A program made the position numbers and the translations under genes. From contig JAPEHQ010000005.1 in NCBI GenBank assembly GCA_027405735.1, forward strand, positions 2,046,001-2,110,000: a stretch of 64,000 bases of DNA. The letters are read 5' to 3'. Under the pieces are notes generated by a model, which saw only the letters and a program-made list of their open reading frames with translations, ran no database searches and had not been told where the DNA came from. Source of the DNA: Mucor racemosus (Eukaryota; Mucoromycota; Mucoromycetes; Mucorales; Mucoraceae). Shown in pieces: positions 22,701 through 33,247 of the stretch (positions within the stretch are counted from its first letter, which is position 1; the number at the start of each line of letters is the position of its first letter).

Positions 22701-23340
22701 TGAAATCAGCCAAGTAATCTGAAGCTTGTTCAATGGTTTTATTGATAGTACCAATGAATGTTGATCGACAATTTTGTGGCAAATCCTTTCGAATAACTGA
22801 TGAGAAGGATGTGGAGCAAGTTCTATGTGCTACGTCGTCTTCTACTTCATTATCATCTATTTCTTCCGGTTCTTCTTCATCTACTTCTTCTTGCTCTTCA
22901 ATGCCTTCTTGAGCTGCAGTGGATTCTTCTTGTATCGTTACTGAATCTTTGAGGGATTCAAAATTTTCTTTTACATAGTCTTTCCAATGTTCAATGCTTT
23001 TCTTTTTGGCTGTTCTTGTTACACGATTTAGATACACTACAATTGAATTTACTGGTGCATTGATGCTCTGTTCAGCGCTCGAGACCACACCTCTTGGAAG
23101 TTGTTTTAACTGCATCAACGTTTTGTATAAATCATCAAAAGACTCGTTTTCATCATGGCATGTTTTGATATGCTTTATGATTCTATGTCTAAATTGAGTT
23201 TTCAACGAGTTCATATAAGCTTCATCATCATCAGTTGTTGCTCTTCTACGACTAGTTGTTTGTGTTTCCAAAGTTGCTGGCAAATTTCTCCTTGTAGTGC
23301 CAGGAACGTATATATTTAATTGTTTTCTTTTTATGTGCAT
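19728..23340 (-). CDS. Fanzor (eukaryotic TnpB-like RNA-guided nuclease)
   Basis: Three exons, complement(join(19728..20578, 20637..21891, 21946..23340)), introns 54 and 58 nt, 1166 aa; the joins give QREKQKRQ and QDQEDAY. The C-terminal third carries a split RuvC nuclease: RuvC-I FSGTDNGIVNV (D850), a RuvC-II-like segment PIMFIGDRGHAIRSPIKGH (D1017), a zinc ribbon with C1059/C1062 (TCLWC) and C1086/C1091 (CLNDAC), and RuvC-III SRDCLSALAIG (D1101). E1052 in LITNEHNSSQTC sits just before the ribbon, where many Fanzors carry a relocated catalytic glutamate. A coiled coil lies at about 710-800 and an acidic stretch in the first exon. Fanzors are OMEGA-system nucleases guided by an RNA coded next to the gene and are often carried by transposons. 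The frame is intact, with no inner stop. Start chosen at the M of MHIKRKQLN. Confidence 0.87.
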
Positions 23341-24007
23341 TGAGATGTTATTACAATAGACAAAGAAGAAAAGAAAAATCAAATGTTGTCGATGCTAATA
23401 CATTCAATGTTGGCCAACAGCGGGGTTTCCTCGCTCACGCTGTGGGGCCAAATCAGTCCAAATGATTTATTTGGTTTTGCAGAATGTCAAATTTGCAAGT
23501 TGTTAAAAAAGGTTAATTGCAGATATATGAGCTTCTTTGTTGTTTTGATATTATACCGTACATACCCTAGTGAAACTTTCAGTATAAGGTACAAACGTTG
23601 GGTGATTTTGATCTACAGCATCCATGAGAACATGTTGGCTTTCGATTTCTGCTTCGATTTCTTCTTCATCTTCAACAATAAGATGTCTTTTACAAATATT
23701 ATTCTCGGTAGGAGGTGGGGAGCTTATGTTTTTTTGTATAAAAATAATGCTTTAAGTAAAATATTGATAACGAGTATGTAGATTTTGATTATTTATTATT
23801 TAGTAGCTAATATATTAGGTAAATCTACAGGAGAATCAAAAGATAGTTTTCTTTATTTATAGTGTTTTTAAGGGCTATTAATACAAATGAACCAAAACAA
23901 ACTACTGTGCGACTCTTATTGCCAACATGTCAAAGGCTTTTCACAAGTCAAAACTTGTGAATACTACTACTGTCCTTGCATATTTTTCAGTATAAGCAAC
24001 TCAAACC
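23341..24007. other. 5' flank of Fanzor with an exon-like remnant
   Basis: On the minus strand about 23566-23717 is open and protein-like (KRHLIVEDEEEIEAEIES; VLMDAVDQNHPTFVPYTESF) and ends in AGG followed by a strong donor gtatgt. A stop codon lies directly before it. It could be a 5' exon of the Fanzor gene or the remains of a gene next to the insertion. I could not connect it in phase to the Fanzor start. Confidence 0.35.
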
Positions 24008-24174
24008 CAGTATCTTCACCCTGAGACTCAACCAGACTCAAGGTATTTTCTATCTGACTTCGAAATTAAGCAGTGAAATTGAAAAATTAAAAAGTATTTT
24101 TGAGTCACCCGCTTAATTTCGAAGTCAGATAGAAAATACCTTGAGTCTGGTTGTGTCTCAGGGTGAAGATACTG
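24008..24174. repeat. Long hairpin: 64-bp inverted repeat, 39-nt loop
   Basis: Left arm 24008-24071 and right arm 24111-24174 are reverse complements with a single mismatch (caaccag versus ctggttg followed by tgtc rather than agtc). The loop is 24072-24110. It lies about 670 bases upstream of the Fanzor ATG and 613 bases before the PH-domain gene. No coding sense. It could be a foldback (MITE-like) element or a source of double-stranded RNA. Confidence 0.9.
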
Positions 24175-24786
24175 TTAAAAAAAACCGGTTCATTTCTTTG
24201 TCTGCTTGCCCCAAAAATAGGCGATCTATGAAAAATCTATTAATAGTATACCTTTTACTGCATTTCATTGTGACCCCGCTAAACACACGATTGTTGTAAT
24301 ATAATGTTAGAATGCCCATGCATGTCTAATATGAATTCTATCAATTGCGTTTGATTTGGATCAATTATTTAGACAATTTTTGAGTTTTATTAAACTGTGA
24401 ATATTCACATTTACAATGAATAGTATAGTCTTTTATTGATATGATTATACCGTACATTAAAACCCTGGAATAATCAGTGGAGATTTTTCTATTTGACATT
24501 GACAGATATAATATTGCAACGTCTGTTTGATAAATTATAAAGAAAAAAATCTATAAAATTAGGAGATATTCTAATAATTAATATACATTTTATAAAGAAA
24601 GTTTGATCGCTCTCATTTTAAACACATTCGAGTAGTACATTTCTACATTTTACTCGATAGAGAAAAAAGTGAAATGACAAATTACTAGTTTTAGAAATAG
24701 TTTTAAAGTTCTATCATAGGTGTTATAAAGAAGAACCATCATAATAATAGCCTTTTCTCTTTTTCTTTTTCATAAAATAAACAATT
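24175..24786. other. 5' flank of PH-domain gene
   Basis: AT-rich region without coding sense. The last 60 bases before the ATG are pyrimidine-rich (ccttttctctttttctttttc), usual for fungal leaders. Confidence 0.4.
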
Positions 24787-26499
24787 ATGGCTCCTAGCAT
24801 TACTGCAGATACTGAAGAGCTACCTATAGCAGCTCATATTTTTGAAGGCCATTTATATATTAAAGATGAGAAAACTGACAAATGGTTATGGAGATTATTT
24901 CGCTTTGATGGCACATCTTTAACATGCTTATCATCCAAGAAAAACAAATTGCCGCCACATACAATGTTGGACAATTCATTCAATAACAATAGTTTATCAT
25001 CTCATCGTCGTCCTGTCAGTTCATTAACACATTCAGCATCAACGCATTCATATACATCTCCAATATTAGCTACACCTAAACATAAAGCGGATAGAATACT
25101 CGCCGGTTCTTGTTCCATCATGGAGTCAACATCTGACCAAGTTAGTAGCAGAAACTCTCAGCCCATTTCTGCAGGTTATTACCAATTACCAAAATGGACA
25201 ATTGATATGATAAACATAACTTCGATATCATTATTGAAACCAAAACAAACGAAATCAAAAGCCTTCAAATATTCTTTGACCACATCTTCTTCTAAATCGA
25301 AAACATTCGTTATTCGAACTTATGACGGGTCATGTTATATTTTAAAGGCTAATAAGCAGCATGATTTAGAAAGATGGATATTTGTATTAGCAAAGATGTG
25401 GAAATTTGCTCAAGCCGCCCGTCAGATGTATGGAAATTCGATCGTACCACAATTAAATCACAACACCACATTAGCAGCAATCGGCTCGGGTTCTACAAAT
25501 AATTTAGTATCCATTCATAGTACCAATGATCAAATGACTAGTCCCATCCAAGTAATCCAGGAGCAACACCAATTACCCATGAAAGCATTAATGAATAGTC
25601 AGGTTGGACAACAGCAATCACAACAAAGTAATCATCATCATGATGCCATGTTATCAAATGAAAAGGCTTTATGGATCGAAAAATGGGTGAAATCATTAGC
25701 AGAATTAGAAACGCAAACTCCCGAATCTTACTGTGATATTGTAGATATTGTTTCTAATGAGCCTCATATAAACCCTCAGTATCATCAACAACAATCGTCT
25801 CGGTCATTAGCGCAAATAACTGATGATTCTCAACCTTTACAACCACAGCGAGTCAGAAATCGTAGTAGCAGCAAGCAATCACAAATCACAGATCCTAGCA
25901 CTGCTAGTTCTGCAAGATCCAAACCTAAAAAGAGTCCTAGTAGATATAATTCTGATTACATGAGTTATTTTCAAGATGTAAACACAGTGTCTACAGATGG
26001 AACCAACAAGTCTAAAAGGGATACAAAACAATCTCTAAAGTATCATAATTCAGTTCGAGCACGACCTATACGAAGCCATACAACAGGACATGATTTACCA
26101 ACTTTTTTCTCTGCTGCTATTTCGAAACATACACCTCAGTCATTGGAACATGGAAGTTCTCCTTTGGATCTACTTGAATACAAGTATAGTCAAGATAAGT
26201 TATTACCATCGCCACCAGCAACACCCGCAGTGGCAACAACAGCCGCATTCGAAAATGATGAGGATGTTTGTTTAGCAGATGTTCGTAAATCGTTGCAATG
26301 TATGGACATTAGTAAAAGGCAAGCAATGCAAGATGCTCAAGATGAAATGATGGCCAAACGACGCTCAGCTACTTTGATGGTGAATACTTCAAGGAGAGTA
26401 AATGGTAATACTAATAATTGGTATCGTAATTCCTGGGCTCCTTCAATGTCTGGTAAAAATAGAAATAGCCATTTATTTTCTACTGCTGCATTTATATAA
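24787..26499 (+). CDS. PH-domain protein, low-complexity C-terminus
   Basis: Single exon, 570 aa. A pleckstrin homology domain is split by an insert: strands FEGHLYIKDEKTDKWLWRLF at about residues 19-38 begin it, a Ser/His-rich insert of about 85 residues follows, and TFVIRTYDGSCYILKA with the closing helix DLERWIFVLAKMW ends it at about 210. Such domains bind phosphoinositides or proteins at membranes. The rest is rich in Ser, Gln and His (QQQSQQSNHHHD), with basic patches (RSKPKKSPSRY) and likely phosphorylation sites, so probably disordered. No catalytic domain is visible. It runs convergently toward SEC11, whose stop is 36 bases away. Partner and pathway unknown. Confidence 0.85.
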   Translation: MAPSITADTEELPIAAHIFEGHLYIKDEKTDKWLWRLFRFDGTSLTCLSSKKNKLPPHTMLDNSFNNNSLSSHRRPVSSLTHSASTHSYTSPILATPKHKADRILAGSCSIMESTSDQVSSRNSQPISAGYYQLPKWTIDMINITSISLLKPKQTKSKAFKYSLTTSSSKSKTFVIRTYDGSCYILKANKQHDLERWIFVLAKMWKFAQAARQMYGNSIVPQLNHNTTLAAIGSGSTNNLVSIHSTNDQMTSPIQVIQEQHQLPMKALMNSQVGQQQSQQSNHHHDAMLSNEKALWIEKWVKSLAELETQTPESYCDIVDIVSNEPHINPQYHQQQSSRSLAQITDDSQPLQPQRVRNRSSSKQSQITDPSTASSARSKPKKSPSRYNSDYMSYFQDVNTVSTDGTNKSKRDTKQSLKYHNSVRARPIRSHTTGHDLPTFFSAAISKHTPQSLEHGSSPLDLLEYKYSQDKLLPSPPATPAVATTAAFENDEDVCLADVRKSLQCMDISKRQAMQDAQDEMMAKRRSATLMVNTSRRVNGNTNNWYRNSWAPSMSGKNRNSHLFSTAAFI

Positions 26500-26534
26500 A
26501 TCATGTATATATAATCATAATAAAAAATTTATTA

Positions 26535-27334
26535 TTATTCTCTGTGAATAAGTACAAATAAACCAAGAACACCTAATAATGCAAATTTCATCCAAGGATA
26601 ATCATTCATTAAAATAGTGACCATACCAACATATGGCATGAACCTAAAAAAAATAAAGCTGATTTAACATTTTTGCATAATTTTGGCTTTCTTAAAGAAT
26701 TCTTACCCTCTAACTTTTCCTACAACATGTTCTCTATTAATCCACATTTGGCCTCTGTTATACAAGGCACGATCATCTCGAGCATTATTATCACCCTTTG
26801 TCAAGATGTATTCCTTTTTTGTCTTTGCACTAAATAAAAGAAATGTCAATTTTCGTTGGATTTCAGTTTTACCAAATGTTGAATAATTTACTCTTCGTGG
26901 ATTTTAACGACTCTGTGTACAATGGGAATAGGTCTTTCTGGTAACTTGAATACACAAATATCGTTTATTTCAACAGGTGCTTTTCTTGGTAACGTAAGGA
27001 ATAATAAATCACCACGGTGAAAAGCAGGTTCCATACTTCCACTAAAAATTGCATTGCATAAACTTGTAAATATGTAATTCTTTTACTGGTTTTGTCGAGG
27101 AATTTACCTCAAAACTACTACAATAGGGCTTTCTGTATTTGTCGCAACAGCTAAACCTTTCCAGATCATAAGTGCAGAAGCTGCAATGGTCAAAATATTT
27201 AGAAATTGTAAGGCGACCTATATAAAGTGTACGCGTATGCTTTTGTTAGTTGTTTTGTTTTGCCGTAGAATACCATAAATGTACAAAAGAGATATTACCT
27301 GTCGCACATTCATTCGACGTAATTCACCAAACAT
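26535..27334 (-). CDS. SEC11: Signal peptidase complex catalytic subunit SEC11
   Basis: Five exons, complement(join(26535..26643, 26707..26829, 26892..27041, 27108..27217, 27299..27334)), introns 62-81 nt, 175 aa, close to the usual length. The first exon codes only 12 residues ([12 protein letters not shown]). One N-terminal membrane anchor ([18 protein letters not shown]) is followed by the S26B signature [20 protein letters not shown], whose serine is the nucleophile, and by [12 protein letters not shown], whose histidine takes the place of the bacterial lysine. The motif [14 protein letters not shown] holds the conserved aspartate. SEC11 removes signal peptides in the ER lumen as part of the signal peptidase complex. 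Confidence 0.96.
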
Positions 27335-28679
27335 GATATTTAGATTTACTAGTTGGTTGTATAGAAAGAGAAGCAAATAAAAAGAAGTGTAAATAAATAT
27401 GAAAGGAGGAGATATAAAATCAAATTGAGAAATTAGAATAAAGCCACTCCTCTTTCCTGTCTAATCTACGCATTTTGATAGCTTTTATAACCTATTTTTT
27501 ATACGAAAACTTGTAATATCAAAGCAATTATGCCACGATAGGGTATTATATTGGCTAATTGATTCAACAGTTCATCACTGTGCAATGCCAATTCATATTT
27601 TGCTTTAGAAAGGTCATGTAAAAGGTACCACGATAACGGTTTCTATTGGCCTGGTTTGTATTACACCAATGGAGAATGAAAAAAGAAGGTACAAAGGTAC
27701 GTTCAATTAGCGCATGATTGGAAATTGACGTGCCATAACATGGTGCTGGTTTTTGATAAATTTGTTGTTATTTATGGCTCGAATTAACTGCAGTTGTTTG
27801 TCTGCAAAAGCGTTTAGGGCATTCTTTTGAAATCTAGAGATAAAAACATTGGAATTAACGGACAAAACACTTGAACCAAGCAGGTATCCATTATATAAAT
27901 TGAAACTATTAGGACTCTAATTGTGATTCTTTGAGATTTTTACATATCATATATATATATCATAATTTCTTCTTTGCTTTTATTCATTGCTTGCTCTTAT
28001 TTTTATTATTTGTAAAGTCTATATGCAAATGAAAGTAAAGCCGCCCCATGTCAAAAAGTATACATGTCTTATTTCTTGTCCTAGAGGGCGTTCATGTTGA
28101 TCATATAACCTGCTTGCTTTTCTTTATTTTTAATCTTTCATTTAGTTGTATTACACTATAATTATTAGTTTTTATACATCAATATATAGCAGTTGAAAAA
28201 TCTAGTATATGTATATAAAATATTCCCTTTCTTTTTATATGTCATATTGACGTATTTCAATCATTTTACATATATGATCTTTAACGTTTATTACCCAAGA
28301 TGCATTTCATATCCATATCTGCGGAAACCAATTCGACTATATAGAATTTTAAGACTGTATAAATACGATAGCATGCAATTTATTTTGTTCAAAATACTAC
28401 CATTACTCAACACTATTCCTCAAAAATTGTCTTTGCCGCATTACACGATTTGCAAATATTTTTTAATTATTGATATAGTATTTCAGTAATATTAAAAGTG
28501 TTTGAAACTTTTGGTATCTTAAAGTTTGAAAATAGCCAGATGGTTATTAATCTTTTTCATCAGTCTAACAAATCCTATTGGGGTTTTTTTATGTCTACAA
28601 TTTACTTTTACAATTTTCAAAAGCTTGGCTTTATTTTTATTTTTTGCTTAATTTTAATTGCATTTTGGATGAACTAATA
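27335..28679. other. Gene-free stretch, possible integrase remnant
   Basis: No gene is supported. Near 27590-27685 the plus strand has a short open stretch with KRYHDNGFYWPGLYY, reminiscent of the zinc-binding part of Ty3-type integrases, flanked by stops. The rest is AT-rich; an open frame at 28193-28489 has no features of a real protein. Confidence 0.35.
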
Positions 28680-31600
28680 ATACATTATGTTCAATATAGT
28701 TGAAAATATGCCTATGACGAGTTCGAATAGGATTTGATTTATCAGAATATATAACGCTAAAACTGAATGTAAATCACCTCTAACGCAATAATTATAAAGT
28801 GAGACTATATTATCATCAAATAAACTACCACACAATATTAACATGTATAAAGGTTTACAGAAATAAGCTTGAATCAAATGGGTACAGCATCGTAAATTCT
28901 TGAAAAAGTCCTCAAGTATAATAAAATCTCTTATTTTTAAGACTTACAAAGCTTATAAGCGGAATATTAATTTCGAAAATTATTCTTGTCCAGATCATCA
29001 ATTTTGACATTTTCTGAATTTTTTTTTCTGATTTTGTAAATCTATAGTTAATTATACTACCGATTATAAAAATAAAAAATATACACATATGCAAAATTTA
29101 GCGCTCTATTTGCTCAATAAAAAATAACAAACATTTTCATTGCAAAATATTACATGAAAATCCTTAAACAAAAAAACCATTTTTGGGCCAAAAGTACAAA
29201 TTTTTATTACTTAACTTTTGATGTTAAGTTTTTATAAAATGCGTATTAGTTATAGCTACAATTTTCTCTCACAATGTAGTATATTTAAACGTTGATTTTG
29301 GTATCAAAACTTGCTTTTTCTGTTTTTTGATGAAAATCATGAGTGTTGGTAAGGATGAAATGAGCCCCGAAAATGTCCGCTACAAAGTCTGAATTTTCAG
29401 ACCGCATATGGTTAAATATATGAAAAGTTAAAAAAAAAGAAATGCTTTTTTATTTAAAACTTAGATATACCATAGTATAACAGACTTAGCCGTTTAATCT
29501 TGCTATGCTCAATTACGGTGTCGCTCTGCGAGCTCGCTTTTGTAATTTTTTAACAAATCTATGATATGATAAACGGGTTTTCTGGTAGAAAATGATGTAT
29601 GTTTCTACGTGTGTTCTTTCTCCCTTTTTGTTTTCATATTCCATGGATATATTCACTGTTTGATAAGGCATATCAAACTATTAAGCTGATATTCTTTTTT
29701 TTTATCCAAATACGCATGCTAACATAAGGGACTAATGTTTTTAATATAGGTAGCAGTCGTTATATTAGATACGACTGATATTTTTATTTAACCGCATTGT
29801 AAGATCAACTATCATTATATACTACTGTATTATTGGACGTATTTCTTGATTATTACCAGATCAAATCGAAGGAAATAATATCTATATCTACTCAATAAAA
29901 AGCTAGAACTAGCTACAAACCCATGAAATGTTCTAGAAAAGTGATAAAATTCCAAATAATGTAGAAACACAAAAAAGGATAATCTGATGCCTTGTTGCCT
30001 AATTATCATAGTTTTGATTGTATATATACTGTACGTGAAAACAAATCTTTTTACAGCTGACAATAGTAAACTAAAATAGTAAGTTTAAAGAAGGTTGATT
30101 TGTTTAAATTTTATGTGTGATAAAGTGACATTTATAACCTTAGGTTTGGTTTGCATATAAATTTAAGCAGTTAGTGTTATTTAAGTCTTTCTTCGAGAAA
30201 AAATCATTGTTGCTGTAAACATTATTATAACTATAAACATATTTACAAATGATGATAATAAGCACAAATATATTGGCTCTTGCATGTATTGCTTTACATC
30301 AGCAATGCATTGAATTGTAATATTGTCTATATAATCTATATTAATAAAAGCAAATGTAATTTAAAACCCCCATTCCAGTAAAAAATGCTATGGAATTTCG
30401 AAAACGGCACGATACTCATGTATAAACCAATTTGTGCTCATATGATCAGCTCATTATGCTCATGGTCAGGTTTTATTATTATGCACAAATAGGGATAATG
30501 GTATGCTTATGGGCAATTCTACTATTAAGAGCACATATGGGATTAACGTCGGTCATGCACATTGACAGAATCTATAATTCTGCACATACAGGCTTTTTGT
30601 TGTGATCATGTGCAGTTCCTTTTGTTGTGCCTATGTTCATGTAAAATGGTAGCTTACTTGGATCAGTATTCATAGAGATCGTATATTATTTAAACTGTTT
30701 TCAATAAAAAGGCGTAGTAAGCTATGGTCTATGGATGTCGTTTGGCGACATGGTTCTCTTGACACACAGTAGTAGGTTGTGGAAGTTGCCTTTCGAGATA
30801 ATCGTGGTGTCAAAGATGTTAACTTACTGTCATGTAAAGTTGAAAGTTACATATTAGGATTGAAATTCGTCGAGATAGAGTTCTTGTTGCCAAGTAGGCT
30901 CTGGATGCTTTCAGATATTTTCGAATTTTTTCCCCCAAAATTGAATGGAATTCTTTTAAACCTTGAAAGACGATGTATCTTCCCTCTGTGGGCCATTGAT
31001 ATCTGTCAAAATATAGAAGGGTTGTTAATACCAGAATATGAGCGCATTGCCATAGCATTGATCAACAAGGTTGTCCTGATATTTATGAAATCCACTATAA
31101 AAATTTAGCATCTAAATTGAGGTAGTAATTTTTTGTATTCACAAGTTAGTTGCAACTCCAAACAACTTTGCATTTTTTGTTTTAACAAAAAATATTGATT
31201 TTTCGTCGAGATAACCAAAATAATAGTATTTATCACAGCTTGAAACCTATCATACCGGGATTCAAAAATTTATTTGTTGAAATGAACGAAAAATGATTCA
31301 AAAAAACAAAATCGTTTAATGGCTGATGAGCTGCAAAGTAAGTTGACCTAGCATATTAAATAGTTTTTGTGTAGTTTTAAATTCTGCATCCATTTAAATA
31401 AAAATTAGGCAAATATTTTACATTAAATTGTGCGCAAAATGCAATTGAAATTTTGAAGGTTTTTTGAATATACACATCACTTTTTATAAACATATTTAAA
31501 ATATAATTAATGGTGATAATGTGCAAAAAAATAATCTATCGATCGAGCTATTGCAGAATCTTCTAGCTGCATTTTTCGTAGAGAAAACGAAATTTTTGTC

Positions 31601-32285
31601 CAGTTTTTTTCATATTCAGAATTTGGGATGAGGGTATATAAGGGAAAAATGGAAGCTAGAAATGGAAGTATCTTTTTGTACACATTTTTGAGGATATCTC
31701 CACGAAAAATCAATATTTTGAAAAAAACTAAATTGAATCCGAGAGAGCTCAACGAGCTTGATCACATGAGTAAAAAAAAACTGCTACGTAATTTAACCAA
31801 TATTTTAAAATCTACTATAGAAATGTCAAAAAAATGAAAAAAAATAAAAGTGCTCAGAATTTTTTTATACTAACATATGTTATAGAGCTCTTTAAAACAA
31901 GTAAATTTTATTATTAAAAAGTGTTAGTATAACTTAATATTTTGTAGAGATATGAAGCCTCAAAGTTTTCAACCCTTTAGCAGTGAAATACGCGTAAAAA
32001 TCTGAAACATTAGCACTAAGAAATTAATATCTACTGCAAAAAATAGGATATTTCCGGATACTTATTTTCGGACTAAAGTTGAACATCTCAGGTACATGGG
32101 CATATAACTTTTTCTTGATGTTATTTAGTGGAAAAAAAGTTGGTCAAGGATGAAAAGTGAGACCCAGTTTTCAAGGAAAAAGTAGTGAATTTTACGCGTT
32201 TTTGAGTCTTTCGTGAGATATGAAATAAATTTAGGAATAGGTAGCATAATACGGCCAACTCGTATTTATTTTGCAGTGTTTAAGG
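28680..32285 (+). repeat. Repeat family R, copy 2
   Basis: Direct-orientation copy about 3.6 kb long. Segment 28690-30360 is the reverse complement of about 13385-11040, 30420-30640 of 10980-10730, 30650-30850 matches 42670-42860, and 31140-32240 matches 43190-44280 and the other copies. It contains a short open frame at 31628-31837 (MRVYKGKMEARNG, then ISPRKINILKK) and another at 30779-31108. Peptides such as LILCGSLFDDNIVSLYNYC on the minus strand (28674-28877) are shared with copy 1, which hints at a former coding region. No transposase or RT was recognised. Confidence 0.7.
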
Positions 32286-33247
32286 TAAAATATTATTATA
32301 TAGAACATGCTCCTAAAAGGGTTTGAAGAGATAATATTGGCTCTCGCTATGTGCATATCACTAAAGATGTTATAAAATGCAATGTGTCAATACTCCATAA
32401 ATAATGTAGCTGTAATCAAAGAAAAGAGTGAAAGTAAATGCCGTAAATCTGATATATATCATAATGTTAATAGGTGTGACATAAAAATGATTTGGTGCTG
32501 CTTATTTGATTAATTGAAACAAGCTGTTATTTAACGATTTTAACATTTGCAGAGACTCTGACTTCTAGATGTTTTGAACCTCTTTTAATCTCAATAAAAT
32601 TGTTTTTATGTGAATTGTGTCTTTAATTTGGTGCCTTGTTTCCTGGAAAAGCTTGAAAATTTATAAAAGTATCAATGATTTAAATTCAAAAACATTTGAC
32701 TTCTAGCTATAATTTATTATAAACTTGCTATCTATAGAAAAGTACATCTCGGTGCCGAATTTAGAGTTGTGTGATGCCTAAAAATCAAGTACAAAAGTAA
32801 AATTTACTTGCGCACTCTTTGCGTTAATTTTGAATTTTTATATCTTTTTTTGGATCATGTAACATATTTGATTCAAAAGTTTGTTTCGTATTTTAAATAT
32901 AGTATATCACATACATTTGATGTTTAAAATATTATAATATAATGAATGTCTGGGGCTTTAGATTACTTGGCATTCATATATATATATATATATATATATA
33001 TGTCCATTAGAATTTTGCTCACAGTTTGATAATTTCATGATTAAATGCCCGCTGAGAATACGCGTGTACATATGCATCTTGAATTTATCACTGTTTCAAG
33101 AACGCTAAAATAAGCAGATGTGTTTGAAGTTTATTTAAGCGTACATTCATATGATTAAACAATAGATAAACTTTCTTTTTATATCTCAGGTAAGACACAG
33201 AACAGAGAGGTTTAACATTTGAAAGTTTAATTATAAATTCTTGAAAA
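32286..33247. other. Gene-free stretch with TA microsatellite
   Basis: No coding region. A (TA)n run occupies about 32975-33001. The last 100 bases are the upstream region of the P450 reductase gene. Confidence 0.45.

Noticed and set aside
28193..28489. 98-codon plus frame
   Set aside because: Tyr/Ile/Phe-rich composition from AT-rich DNA, no motif, no splice partners.
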